Positions 53,587 to 61,384 are shown, numbered from the stretch's first letter. The stretch: 64,000 bases of DNA from Chryseobacterium panacisoli (GCF_008274625.1 NZ_VTRU01000004.1:186001-250000); one strand, 5' to 3'. Translations and numbers: made by a program. The notes: generated from the letters alone by a model not told the origin.

Positions 53587-53675
53587 TAGGTTTTAAGTTA
53601 AAAGTTTTTATTAGCTTCTTGAAAAAGATTTAATTTTTTTTAATCATCAACAAGTGTTCAAAATACTATTCTTCC

Positions 53676-53683
53676 CAAAGATA
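53676..53683 (-). promoter_or_regulatory. -7 box (TATCTTTG) of the ter operon
   Basis: A TANNTTTG match on the minus strand, about 90 bp before the HAD start. A 14-bp word (TCGATATCTGTTTT) occurs once upstream of it (53710-53723) and once over the HAD start (53570-53583). Confidence 0.5.
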
Positions 53684-53821
53684 AAATATTTATCATAAAA
53701 GCATTACGTTCGATATCTGTTTTAAGATATTTTTATGAAATTTCACGATTTTGACAGATTCACAGAATATGATTTACGAACGGTTTAATATCAATCCGCA
53801 AAAAATATTTTTAAAAATTCT

Positions 53822-53850
53822 TTGGAAATCAAAAAAAAATTATAATTTCG
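53822..53850 (+). promoter_or_regulatory. Promoter of the leader peptide / EF-G paralogue
   Basis: TTG (53822-53824) and TAATTTCG (53843-53850, one mismatch to TANNTTTG) are separated by 18 bp. The leader ORF starts 20 bp downstream. Confidence 0.55.
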
Positions 53851-53870
53851 CAACCGATTAACAATCAACA

Positions 53871-53957
53871 ATGTCAACAAAAATGATAAATATTATAACG
53901 TTAAGCAATCCTGTCAGAGCTGTGTTCTTTGGCAGCACTGAATATTTATCTGAATAG
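53871..53957 (+). CDS. Putative 28-codon leader peptide
   Basis: ATG...TAG encoding MSTKMINIITLSNP then VRAVFFGSTEYLSE, placed 20 bp after a promoter and 33 bp before an intrinsic terminator in front of the EF-G-like gene. A stem with one mismatch (CAGAGCTG at 53915-53922 with CAGCACTG at 53933-53940) lies inside its 3' half. There is no run of one amino acid, so stalling by a translation inhibitor fits better than amino-acid attenuation (inference). Confidence 0.5.
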   Translation: MSTKMINIITLSNPVRAVFFGSTEYLSE

Positions 53958-53990
53958 TTCTATAGATCTTTTATACCCAAAAATATATTG

Positions 53991-54020
53991 AAGACCTGTC
54001 TATTCGGATAGGTCTTTTTT
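53991..54020 (+). terminator. Attenuator-like terminator in the EF-G paralogue leader
   Basis: AAGACCTGTC / GATAGGTCTT (10 bp with one G-T pair, six-base loop) followed by six T residues. It would end transcription 190 bp before the EF-G-like gene. The CCTGTC of its 5' arm is repeated in the leader ORF at 53910-53915. Confidence 0.75.
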
Positions 54021-54212
54021 GCTGCCCTATTTTCAGACTTTAACAATTCAAAGAATTTCTGTTGTTTGTTAAGATCTCTGAAAATTTTCCTTTGATACGG
54101 AACACAAAAAATATTTTCCCGGCTTCATAAGACCGGAGTATATTTTGTGCTCACTTTTCTCAGACTCTTTTATCAACACAGATCTAAAAATCAACAATTT
54201 AAATCAAACAAA
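54021..54212. other. Leader segment between attenuator and EF-G paralogue
   Basis: About 190 bp with no gene. A TTTG (54091-54094) followed 17 bp later by TATTTTCC (two mismatches to the -7 consensus) is a weak candidate for a second promoter. Otherwise nothing recognisable. Confidence 0.4.
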
Positions 54213-56279
54213 ATGAAATACAACACACGAAATATAGGGATCATAGCACACGTAGATGCAGGAAAAACAACTTTATCGGAACGAATTCTTTATTACACAG
54301 GACTCATTCATAAAATCGGCAATGTAGATGATGGAAATACCACCATGGATAAGGACATTCAGGAAAGAAACAGAGGGATTACGATTTCTTCCGCAGCCAT
54401 TTCCACTCAATGGAAAAAAGATAATAAGGTCTATAACATCAACATTATTGACACTCCGGGACACATTGATTTTGCAGTGGAAGTGGAGCGCTCTTTAAGG
54501 GTTCTTGATAGTGTTGTCGCCGTTTTCTGTGCTGCTTCCGGGGTTCAGCCGCAGACTGAGAATGTTTGGTTCCAGGCTGAAAAACACGGAACATCCAAAA
54601 TCTGTTTCATCAATAAAATGGACAGAATTGGCGCAGACTTCTTTGCCGTTCTTAATGATATAAAAATAAAGCTGAATGCTGTTCCTCTTGCCCTTCAGAT
54701 TCCGATTGGAGCTGAAATACATTTTGAAGGAGTCATTGATCTTGTCAACATGAAAGCATTATACTGGACAGATGAAAACGGAGAAACCATCGTAGAAAAG
54801 GAAATTCCTGATTATCATATTGCTGAAGCAGATGAGTACAGAATGAAGTTGATGGAAACTCTCGCAGAATATGACGAAGATTTCTTTGATATTTTCATGG
54901 ATAATGAACAAAACATTACCGTTGAAATGATTTCAAAAGCTATACAAAGAGTCTGCAGATCGGGATCAGCTGTTCCTGTTCTGTGTGGTTCTGCCTTTAA
55001 AAACAAAGGAATTCAGCCTCTTCTTGATGCGGTTGTAACCTATCTTCCGGCTCCTGATCAGCTTGCTGACCTGCAGGGAAGAGATCCTCATACGGAAGAA
55101 ACTGTAACATTGGAAAGAAATGAAGCTGCTGTTTTTTCAGGACTCGTTTTCAAAGTCATGATTGATAAACATATGGGAAGACTGGCTATGCTTCGTGTAT
55201 ATTCCGGGACGATACAATCCGGAGATACCCTACTGAATGTAAGGACAGGTGAAAGTTTCAGGATTTCAAGAATTTTACAGATGCAGTCGGATAAAACATT
55301 ATCATTGGAAGAAGCTAAAGCAGGAGATATTGTTGCTTTAACCGGGATAAAGGATGCCAAAACAGGAGATTCTTTATCTTCTCTAGAGAAGCCAATATTA
55401 CTGGAAGCAATTACAATTCCAACTCCTGTTATAAGAGTAGCTATCGAACCGAAAACCAATGGTGATGAGAAATCCTTTGGCTTGGTGCTGGCAAAAATTC
55501 AGGAAGAAGATCCTTCTTTGGTGGTTGAAAGAGACGCCCAAACCGGAGAAACTTTATTAAGCGGATTAGGAGAGCTTCATCTTGAGGTCACTTTGGAAAA
55601 GATCCGTCTGAATCATGGTATTGAAATTAACCAGGGAAAACCTAAAGTTTCTTACCGTGAAATTTTAACAGCGAGCAAAGTTCATAGGGAAAAACTTTCC
55701 AAACAAAACGGAGGGAGTGGCCAGTTCGCTGATATTAGTTTTGAGATTGGACCCGGAAACGACAATGAACATGGATTGGAATTTATCAACATGATCAAAG
55801 GAGGAGTTATTCCCGCTGAATTCATTCCTTCTGTTGAAAAAGGGTTCAGAGAAGCCATGGAACACGGCCCGCTGAAAGGATATCCTCTGGAAAATATGAA
55901 GATTACTCTTCTGGACGGTTCTTTCCATGCTCAGGATTCTGCAGCACTGGATTTTGAGATTGCTGCAAGAGAAGGGTTCAAAGCGGCAGCAAAAGGATGC
56001 AGTCCTAAGCTTATGGAACCTGTCATGCAGATAGAAATCCAAAGTATTGAGGAATACACCGGTGCTGTCACTGCGGACATCAACAGAAGAAGAGGGATCA
56101 TCACTTCTATTGATGAGAAATCAGGAAGGAAGATCTTTGCAGCGGAAGTTCCGTTAGCTTCAACTTTCGGATATATTTCTGATCTGAGAACATTGACGAG
56201 TGGAAGAGCTTCCATCAGCATGAAATTATCGCACTATGCTTTAGTGCCTGATTTTATTGCGAATACATTAATTACCTAA
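54213..56279 (+). CDS. EF-G paralogue (translational GTPase)
   Basis: 688 residues from the ATG at 54213 (MKYNTRNIGIIAHVDAGKTTLSERI). All G motifs are intact: AHVDAGKT, RGITI, DTPGHIDF, NKMDR and CGSAF; domains III-V follow (GLGELHLEVTLEKIRLNHGI, GYPLENMKITLLDGSFHAQDS, EPVMQIEIQS, RRGIITSID). It is not in a str operon with ribosomal protein genes, so it is probably a second EF-G, used under stress or with an inhibitor, or a ribosome-protection-like factor. A leader ORF and terminator precede it. Confidence 0.9.
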   Translation: MKYNTRNIGIIAHVDAGKTTLSERILYYTGLIHKIGNVDDGNTTMDKDIQERNRGITISSAAISTQWKKDNKVYNINIIDTPGHIDFAVEVERSLRVLDSVVAVFCAASGVQPQTENVWFQAEKHGTSKICFINKMDRIGADFFAVLNDIKIKLNAVPLALQIPIGAEIHFEGVIDLVNMKALYWTDENGETIVEKEIPDYHIAEADEYRMKLMETLAEYDEDFFDIFMDNEQNITVEMISKAIQRVCRSGSAVPVLCGSAFKNKGIQPLLDAVVTYLPAPDQLADLQGRDPHTEETVTLERNEAAVFSGLVFKVMIDKHMGRLAMLRVYSGTIQSGDTLLNVRTGESFRISRILQMQSDKTLSLEEAKAGDIVALTGIKDAKTGDSLSSLEKPILLEAITIPTPVIRVAIEPKTNGDEKSFGLVLAKIQEEDPSLVVERDAQTGETLLSGLGELHLEVTLEKIRLNHGIEINQGKPKVSYREILTASKVHREKLSKQNGGSGQFADISFEIGPGNDNEHGLEFINMIKGGVIPAEFIPSVEKGFREAMEHGPLKGYPLENMKITLLDGSFHAQDSAALDFEIAAREGFKAAAKGCSPKLMEPVMQIEIQSIEEYTGAVTADINRRRGIITSIDEKSGRKIFAAEVPLASTFGYISDLRTLTSGRASISMKLSHYALVPDFIANTLIT

Positions 56280-56284
56280 ACAAG

Positions 56285-56316
56285 CAAGGACTGTAGATTT
56301 TTTCTTACAGTCCTTG
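56285..56316 (+). terminator. Terminator-like hairpin after the EF-G paralogue
   Basis: An 11-bp perfect stem CAAGGACTGTA / TACAGTCCTTG, without a strong T run after it. Confidence 0.6.
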
Positions 56317-56334
56317 TCTGGTTTATTGGGTGAT

Positions 56335-56945
56335 TTTGTTGTGAAAAGTGAATCGTCAATCCGCTGCGCTTGTTAATTTTTTCTACTCTACAACAGTTCA
56401 CTATTCACTTGCGAAGCAAAATTCACTATTGACTGTGAAATTGTGAATGGTCAATTGTCAATCCGCTGCGCTTGTCAATTTTTCTGCACTACAACAATTC
56501 ACTATTCACTTGCGAAGCAAAATTCACTATTGACTGTGAAATTGTGAATGGCGAATCGTCAATCCGCTGCGCTTGGCAATTTTTTCTGCTCTACAACAGT
56601 TCACTATTCACTTGCGAAGCAAAATTCACTATTGACTGTGAAATTGTGAATGGTCAATTGTCAATCCGCTGCGCTTGTCAATTTTTCTGCACTACAACAA
56701 TTCACTATTCACTTGCGAAGCAAAATTCACTATTGACTGTGAAATTGTGAATGGCGAATCGTCAATCCGCTGCGCTTGGCAATTTTTTCTGCTCTACAAC
56801 AGTTCACTATTCACTTGCGAAGCAAAATTCACTATTGACTGTGAAATTGTGAATGGTCAATTGTCAATCCGCTGCGCTTGTCAATTTTACATACTACAAA
56901 CAATTCACTATTCACTTGCGAAGCAAAATTCACTTATTGACTTCT
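56335..56945. repeat. Tandem array of 101/102-bp repeats (203-bp dimer)
   Basis: TTGCGAAG recurs at 56409, 56510, 56612, 56713, 56815 and 56916, spacing 101, 102, 101, 102, 101. Units alternate between two variants (GGTCAATTGTCAATCC and GGCGAATCGTCAATCC), so the true unit is a 203-bp dimer. Consecutive dimers look identical. Both convergent neighbours end here. Long reading frames across it are artefacts of the repetition. Confidence 0.9.
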
Positions 56946-56948
56946 CCC

Positions 56949-58487
56949 CTATTTTTCAGGCATCACCTTATAAGTCGGATCTTCCTGGATATTCACTTCT
57001 ACAATAGCTTCTGCATTTTTAAGTATTTTTCGGCAGTCTTCGCTGAGATGACGTAAGTGTAATGTCTTATGTTGTTCTTTATAACGTTTAGATAACTTGC
57101 CCAAGGCTTCTATTGCACTCATATCCACAATACGGCTTTCCTTAAAATCGACAACGACTTGCTCCGGATCATTCATTGGATCAAATTTATCTGTAAATGC
57201 TGTTACAGAGCCAAAAAACAATGGTCCGTATATTTCATAATATTTCACCCCGTTTTCATCCACATGCTTTCTCGCCCTGATTCTTTTGGCATTATCCCAG
57301 GCAAAAACCAATGCTGAAATGATAACACCAATTAAAACCGCTAAAGCCAGGTTGTGTAAAATCACGGTAATCAACGCTACAGTAACTCCTACAAAAATAT
57401 CAGACTTAGGCATTTTATTAACAATCCTGATAGATACCCACTGAAAAGTACTGATGGCTACCATCATCATCACTCCTACTAAAGCAGCCATGGGAATTTT
57501 TTCAATGACAGGTGCTCCACACAAAATGATTATTAAAATAAGAAGTGATGCTATTATTCCGGACAGTCTTGCTCTCGAACCTGCATTAAGATTCACCAAA
57601 GTCTGCGCTACCATCGCACAGCCGCCCATTCCGCCAAAGAAACCGTTGGTAATATTGGCTAATCCCTGCGCTACAGATTCTTTATTGGCACCTCCCTTAG
57701 TATTTGTAATTTCATCCACCATGGATAATGTCAGAAGAGATTCGATAAGACCTACTCCGGCCATAATTAAAGCATATGGAAAAATAATTTGCAGGGTTTC
57801 CAAAGAAAAAGGAATCTGCGGAATGTGAAAACTTGGAAGATTTCCACTGATATGAGCAATATCCGCTACTGTTTTGGTTGGAATATTAAACCCAAGAACT
57901 ACAGCAAAGACAATAATAATTGCCACGAGAGATGCAGGAACTGCTTTCGTTATCTTTGGAAAAAAGTAGACTACAGCAATTGTCAGGGCAGTTAAGCCAG
58001 CCATTGTGTATAAAGATACTCCTTGCAGCCAGCTTACGGCTCCGTTACTATCTGTAATCTTGAACTGTTCCACCTGTGCCATAAAGATAATAATGGCCAG
58101 TCCGTTCAGGAATCCGTACATAACCGGTTGTGGAATCAATCTCACAAATTTCCCCAGTTTAAAGATACCTACCAGCATCTGAAGTATTCCGGCAAGCGCT
58201 ACGGTGGCAAAAAGATATTCTACCCCGTGAGAGTGTATAAGAGCAATCAACACCACGATGGTCGCTCCTGCTCCTCCGGAAACCATTCCCGGACGTCCTC
58301 CCAAAACGGCTGTTACCAGTCCCATCATAAAAGCAGCATAAAGCCCAGTAAGCGGAGACAGGCCGGCAAGGATAGCAAATGAAAGAGATTCAGGAATCAT
58401 CGTCATCGCTACCGTAAAACCGGCCAGCAGTTCATTTTTATAATTTATTTTCTTCGAAAAGTCGAATAAGCTTATAGTATTTTTCAT
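56949..58487 (-). CDS. SulP family anion transporter with STAS domain
   Basis: 512 residues from the ATG at 58485-58487 (MKNTISLFDFSKKINYKNELLAG). About 11-12 membrane helices with the SulP signatures AMTMIPESLSFAILAGLSPLTGLYAAF and GRPGMVSGGAGATIV, and GLANITNGFFGGMGGCAMVAQTLVN. The C-terminal cytoplasmic STAS domain holds VVVDFKESRIVDMSAIEAL. It probably takes up sulfate, bicarbonate or another anion. A complete promoter precedes it, and the longer upstream frame is rejected for that reason. Confidence 0.93.
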   Translation of the reverse strand: MKNTISLFDFSKKINYKNELLAGFTVAMTMIPESLSFAILAGLSPLTGLYAAFMMGLVTAVLGGRPGMVSGGAGATIVVLIALIHSHGVEYLFATVALAGILQMLVGIFKLGKFVRLIPQPVMYGFLNGLAIIIFMAQVEQFKITDSNGAVSWLQGVSLYTMAGLTALTIAVVYFFPKITKAVPASLVAIIIVFAVVLGFNIPTKTVADIAHISGNLPSFHIPQIPFSLETLQIIFPYALIMAGVGLIESLLTLSMVDEITNTKGGANKESVAQGLANITNGFFGGMGGCAMVAQTLVNLNAGSRARLSGIIASLLILIIILCGAPVIEKIPMAALVGVMMMVAISTFQWVSIRIVNKMPKSDIFVGVTVALITVILHNLALAVLIGVIISALVFAWDNAKRIRARKHVDENGVKYYEIYGPLFFGSVTAFTDKFDPMNDPEQVVVDFKESRIVDMSAIEALGKLSKRYKEQHKTLHLRHLSEDCRKILKNAEAIVEVNIQEDPTYKVMPEK

Positions 58488-58494
58488 TGATTTG

Positions 58495-58525
58495 CAAAGG
58501 TATGGACTGTCCCCATGGTATACAA
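58495..58525 (-). promoter_or_regulatory. Promoter of the SulP gene
   Basis: On the minus strand, TTG (58523-58525) and TACCTTTG (58495-58502) with a 20-bp spacer, just before the start codon. Confidence 0.7.
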
Positions 58526-59108
58526 TTTTTCTTTTTATCATTTTTCTATGGTGAAGCGTCTCACTTGTAAGCAATTCACACATTAATCCTTATAATATGT
58601 TAATTTTAATTAAAATATGTAGATAAAGTATGATTTTTACATTTCTTTCTCTTTTTACTTCTTATTTTTGTTTACATTTGAAACCGAATAAGCAATTATT
58701 TGGTACTAATTAAAAAATTCAACGCGTAAAAAGCTGTATACCAATCTGTCTACAGCTTCAACTCATAGAATTGTATAAAACCTTAATAGGTCATATATTA
58801 TTTACACAAATGGCAGGAAGAGAAGTTTGAAGGAGAAGAAGAGAAAACCCATTGAAAATAAAGAATATATCCCAAGTACATTAAGGTGACTCCTACCCAC
58901 CTGTTTTAAGATATTTGGTAAGTTACAGATCCGTTTTTTAAGATTCATCATCTTATTAAACGTAATTTAACATTCTTACATCATAATTTCTATTTCTTAA
59001 CAATTTCAAACTGAAGTGAATCATTTCCCAATATATAAGATAATATATACGACCTATTCTCGTTTTTTTGATACATAAGTTTAAACAAAAGAATAATATT
59101 CAATAAAA
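58526..59108. other. Gene-free stretch before the HTH pair
   Basis: About 580 bp of AT-rich DNA. Only small hairpins are visible: AAGCTGTA/TACAGCTT near 58730-58756 and AGGTG/CACCT near 58884-58902. No coding potential is evident. Confidence 0.5.
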
Positions 59109-59537
59109 ATGTTATATAAAGAAATCCATATTGGAAAGTTTATTAAGGAAAGGGTAGATGAAAATGAAATAACAACAGAAAGGATATGCAAATTTTTAGG
59201 CAAAGATGAAGGAGCAATCGAGGTAATGTATGACAGCAAATCGATGGATACGGATCTTCTTCTAAGATGGAGCAAATTATTGGAATATGATTTTTTCAGA
59301 CTTTACAGCTCACATTTGATTTTATATGCACCTCCTTCTGCCATCAACAAAAACCAGCAGAAATCCGAAAAAACGCCTTATTTCAGGAAAAATATTTACA
59401 CTCAGGAAATCAAAGATTTTATTATGAAAAGAATTATGTCCGGTGAAATGACCCAAAATGAAGTCATTAAAGAATATTCTATTCCTAAAAGCACCCTCCA
59501 CAGATGGCTTCAGAAGAGCGATAATGTAAACGGATAA
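59109..59537 (+). CDS. HTH protein of a genus-wide small gene pair (first)
   Basis: 142 residues. An N-terminal part (EIHIGKFIKERVDENEITTERICKFLGKDEGAIEVMY...LLLRWSKLLEYDFFRLYSSHLILYAPPS) is followed by a transposase-like HTH at the end (MSGEMTQNEVIKEYSIPKSTLHRWLQKS). Proteins like this are found in many copies in Chryseobacterium genomes, usually annotated as transposase or HTH protein, and followed by a second HTH gene as here. No integrase or DDE domain is present nearby. Confidence 0.8.
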   Translation: MLYKEIHIGKFIKERVDENEITTERICKFLGKDEGAIEVMYDSKSMDTDLLLRWSKLLEYDFFRLYSSHLILYAPPSAINKNQQKSEKTPYFRKNIYTQEIKDFIMKRIMSGEMTQNEVIKEYSIPKSTLHRWLQKSDNVNG

Positions 59538-59548
59538 ACAGATAAGAC

Positions 59549-59887
59549 ATGCGCCCCAATTACAAGAAAATTTATCATGATATGCTCAGGATGGAGTATC
59601 CTGAAAAGCTGAAAGACCCGAAAATCAAAGAACTTCTTGAAAAACTGAATACCAGTGAAGATGTTCTGAAGTTCAATGAAAAGCTGTTCAAGCAGTCCAG
59701 AGAAAATCAAAAACTCAAAACCTATGACCGACAGACTATGCTGAAACTGCTTCAGTATCAGAAAAAGCATGGTCATTCAACAAGCTATATGTCGAGAAAA
59801 TATAAAATAAGCAGAACTACTCTTTCAAAATGGAAACTCATGTTTGAAGAAGAGCTTGAAGATACAATGAAAAGTGCCGGTAAATAA
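59549..59887 (+). CDS. HTH protein of a genus-wide small gene pair (second)
   Basis: 112 residues, MRPNYKKIYHDMLRMEYPEKL at the start and QYQKKHGHSTSYMSRKYKISRTTLSKWKLMFEEEL as an IS3-orfA-like HTH at the end. It begins 11 bp after the first HTH gene. The stop codon lies within a perfect terminator stem. Possibly a domesticated or defective transposase part, or a regulator (inference). Confidence 0.8.
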   Translation: MRPNYKKIYHDMLRMEYPEKLKDPKIKELLEKLNTSEDVLKFNEKLFKQSRENQKLKTYDRQTMLKLLQYQKKHGHSTSYMSRKYKISRTTLSKWKLMFEEELEDTMKSAGK

Positions 59888-59905
59888 TTTACCGGCACTT
59901 TTTAA
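59871..59905 (+). terminator. Terminator overlapping the HTH gene stop
   Basis: A 15-bp perfect stem (AAAGTGCCGGTAAAT and its complement) followed by T residues; it includes the stop codon of the gene. Confidence 0.88.
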
Positions 59906-59916
59906 AGATAACAATA

Positions 59917-60030
59917 AGGAAAAAAACGGGCTGCACGTTTGCCGGAGTCGAACCGGATAATCTTGCCGGAGTGACCGGCTTCACTATTCCTCCCTTAATT
60001 GTGTTACGATGAATTTTTTCCTAACGACAC
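59917..60030 (-). ncRNA. Y-RNA-like module M8 (last of array, diverged)
   Basis: Begins with the box at 60007-60030 (minus: GTGTCGT...TTCATCG). A GCCGG/CCGGC hairpin lies at 59965-59979 and a T arm (CCGG-TTCGACT-CCGG) at 59941-59956. The box core AGGAAAAAA is the exact complement of TTTTTTCCT at 59917-59925, so the two ends can close a 9-bp stem. The seven-T run may also end the transcript. No convincing D arm. Confidence 0.5.
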
Positions 60031-60047
60031 TTCATAATAATACTATA

Positions 60048-60156
60048 AAGAAGCTGGAAGTGGGGAGAAGAAAGAGGGTAAAGTCTGAAAATCGATCTGA
60101 CTTTATAGAAAATTATAATACAAAGATCTCTTTCAACGTCCCACTTCCAGCTTCTT
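60048..60156. repeat. 17-bp inverted repeat inserted between M7 and M8
   Basis: AAGAAGCTGGAAGTGGG (60048-60064) is exactly inverted at 60140-60156. GGAAG-rich words of the same style occur at 43364-43395, so this looks like a small interspersed element placed in the RNA array. Confidence 0.6.
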
Positions 60157-60181
60157 ATTTTATAAATACAAGGCAACAGCC

Positions 60182-60312
60182 GAATAATGCAGTCGTGCTC
60201 TAACCAACTGAGCTACTCTTCCTATTATACACGTGTTTTTTTGTTGTGGAAGAGGCGGGACTCGAACCCGCGACCCCGTCGTGATGAGCGAAGTAACATT
60301 TTTCTACGGCAC
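60182..60312 (-). ncRNA. Y-RNA-like module M7 (permuted tRNA mimic)
   Basis: Order on the minus strand: box 60289-60312; CTCATCA loop-like and anticodon-3' strand; T arm 60255-60271 (GCGGG-TTCGAGT-CCCGC); acceptor-3' CTCTTCC (60248-60254); 25-nt linker; acceptor-5' GGAAGAG (60216-60222); D arm GCTC-9 nt-GAGC (60197-60213); tail. The acceptor strands pair 7 of 7. Box core GAAAAATG pairs with tail CATTATTC (60182-60189), 7 of 8. Confidence 0.65.
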
Positions 60313-60328
60313 TTGTTTGTTTTTTAAT

Positions 60329-60424
60329 AAAAGAGGCAAGATTCGAAAAGACTTGTACAAGATCACTTTCATGACCTTCTGGAGTCGAACCAAATTAAAC
60401 CGAAGTAGGCCTTTTCTACGGCAC
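60329..60424 (-). ncRNA. Y-RNA-like module M6 (permuted tRNA mimic)
   Basis: Box 60401-60424; T arm 60379-60393 (TTGG-TTCGACT-CCAG); acceptor strands AAGGTCA (60372-60378) and TGATCTT (60359-60365) pair 7 of 7 with one G-T around a six-base loop; D-like stem CAAG/CTTG. Box core AGAAAAGGC pairs with tail GCCTCTTTT (60329-60337), 8 of 9. A paralogue of M2. Confidence 0.6.
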
Positions 60425-60448
60425 TCTTTTAAATCAAGGTAATATTTT

Positions 60449-60570
60449 TCAGAATCTTCCGTGCATTTGCTCTACCTGCTGAGCTACCTCTCCTTTTCGA
60501 GGGAAAAGGCAGGATTCGAACCTGCGACCCAATGTTTATTCAATCTCGAAGTATGATTCTAAGACGACAC
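60449..60570 (-). ncRNA. Y-RNA-like module M5 (permuted tRNA mimic)
   Basis: Box 60547-60570; T arm 60509-60525 (GCAGG-TTCGAAT-CCTGC); acceptor strands CTTTTCC (60502-60508) and GGAGAGG (60487-60493) pair 7 of 7 with wobbles around an eight-base loop; D arm GCTC-8 nt-GAGC at 60469-60484; anticodon-type stem AATG/CATT. Box core TTAGAATC pairs with tail GATTCTGA (60449-60456), 8 of 8 with one wobble. Confidence 0.68.
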
Positions 60571-60601
60571 TTGATTATTATTTTAGTAAGGTAATTAAAT
60601 C

Positions 60602-60707
60602 AAACAGAGAATTATACGGCGTGTTACCATTTCTACTATCTGCGATTGCAGAACAGGATTCGAACCTGTATTACCGTCCCTAAAGAAGTAACTCTGTTTT
60701 ACGACAC
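60602..60707 (-). ncRNA. Y-RNA-like module M4 (permuted tRNA mimic)
   Basis: Box 60684-60707 (AGAAGTA variant on the plus strand); T arm 60653-60669 (ACAGG-TTCGAAT-CCTGT); acceptor TCTGC/GCAGA closed by a four-base loop (60639-60652); AATGGTAA D-loop-like part; anticodon-type stem GCCGT/ACGGT. Box core AAACAGAG pairs perfectly with tail CTCTGTTT (60602-60609). Confidence 0.65.
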
Positions 60708-60785
60708 TTACTTTCTATGTTTATTCATAGTTATTAGTTTTCTTTTTATAAAATTATATTATCACTGCGCATTCTATTTACGCAC

Positions 60786-61000
60786 TTATTTTTATTAAAA
60801 ACCAAGCAATAAATAATAAGAGTAATTGATGTTCAATTGAAAGTTGACGATGAAACTCTTATCAACGGCATTGGTCAGCTACCGGGCAATCTCGTGAAAG
60901 ACTCTATCAGTTTTGGAATCGAAGTATGTCTTTCTAACGGCACCGATAGTATTAACACTGCAAAATTATATTGCATGTACGCAATCTTTTTACGTAGTTT
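60786..61000 (-). ncRNA. Diverged module M3, copy 1, in a 215-bp direct repeat
   Basis: Contains the box at 60920-60943. Box core GAAAGAC pairs with GTCTTTC at 60896-60902, and CTATC/GATAG (60904-60908, 60945-60949) could close an alternative hairpin. No T or D arm is visible. A TAATTTTG promoter box (60961-60968, minus strand) would start transcription about 10 nt before the box. The segment is repeated at 61877-62091 with one mismatch. Confidence 0.5.
60961..60968 (-). promoter_or_regulatory. -7 box (TAATTTTG) of module M3 copy 1
   Basis: A TANNTTTG match on the minus strand just upstream of the box; the same sequence precedes copy 2 at 62052-62059. Confidence 0.5.
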
Positions 61001-61017
61001 ATTTTTTATTTAAATTC

Positions 61018-61110
61018 TGTTCGTTTTGCCTTGATGCAAAAGAACGAAAAATTCAAGACCTGGAAACTCCGGCTAAAAATAATCTCTACTCTCTAAAAAT
61101 TCTAAACTTG
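61018..61110. repeat. 93-bp interspersed repeat, copy a
   Basis: Matches 62653-62745 without gaps, with six mismatches. It contains TTTTGCCTTGATGCAAAAGA, a word I associate with interspersed repeats of Flavobacteriia. Confidence 0.75.
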
Positions 61111-61291
61111 CGCGAATTTACCATTAGTTCTTCGTTTCCTTTACTGTGTCGCGCTTCAAACAATAGAATTTTCTTAACGTTCGCAGAGTTTATTTTTTTA
61201 ACGCCTCCGTTTCCTATGTCACCTTTCCATAGCTGTCATCACTGGAAATTTCGTCCTTTTTATTATTATTTTTTCATGTGTGTGATTTAAA
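61111..61291. other. Gap in the RNA array without recognisable features
   Basis: About 180 bp between the interspersed repeat and module M2. It looks like a continuation of repeat-type DNA (CGCGCTTCAAACAATAGAATTT words). No gene or module box. Confidence 0.4.
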
Positions 61292-61384
61292 TAAAAGAAG
61301 CCAGGTTCAAAAAGACTGATACAAGATCATTTGCATTCTGGAGTCGAACCAATATTATACCGAAGTAAGCCTTCTCTGCGGCAC
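61292..61384 (-). ncRNA. Y-RNA-like module M2 (acceptor part decayed)
   Basis: Box 61361-61384; T arm 61338-61352 (TTGG-TTCGACT-CCAG) as in M6; then only eight bases before TGATCTT, so the acceptor stem is shortened; D-like CAG/CTG stem. Box core AGAGAAGGC pairs with tail GGCTTCTTT, 8 of 9. Closely related to M6. Confidence 0.5.

Noticed and set aside
54147..54212. 22-residue N-terminal extension of the EF-G paralogue
   Set aside because: EF-G proteins start within a few residues of the first GTPase strand; the ATG at 54213 does that and the extension has no match.
56335..56945. Repeat array as a CRISPR
   Set aside because: Repeats are contiguous with 101/102-bp period and no unique spacers; no cas genes nearby.
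56472..57007. Two plus-strand reading frames of 92 and 110 codons in the repeat array
   Set aside because: Both are translations of the same 101/102-bp tandem repeat; 203 is not a multiple of three and the peptides carry no family features.
60182..60312. An ordinary tRNA gene, suggested by GCTC-AGTTGGTTA-GAGC and GGGTTCGAGTCCC
   Set aside because: The 3' half precedes the 5' half, the anticodon loop is broken and there is no CCA end position; the parts only fit in permuted order.
60289..60424. Plus-strand reading of the box (CGAAGUA...CUACGGCACUUG) as a vertebrate-like Y RNA core
   Set aside because: The resemblance to CCGAAG...GCACUUG is striking, but T arms, D arms and acceptors lie on the minus strand, so I take the minus strand as the RNA and the resemblance as possibly accidental.
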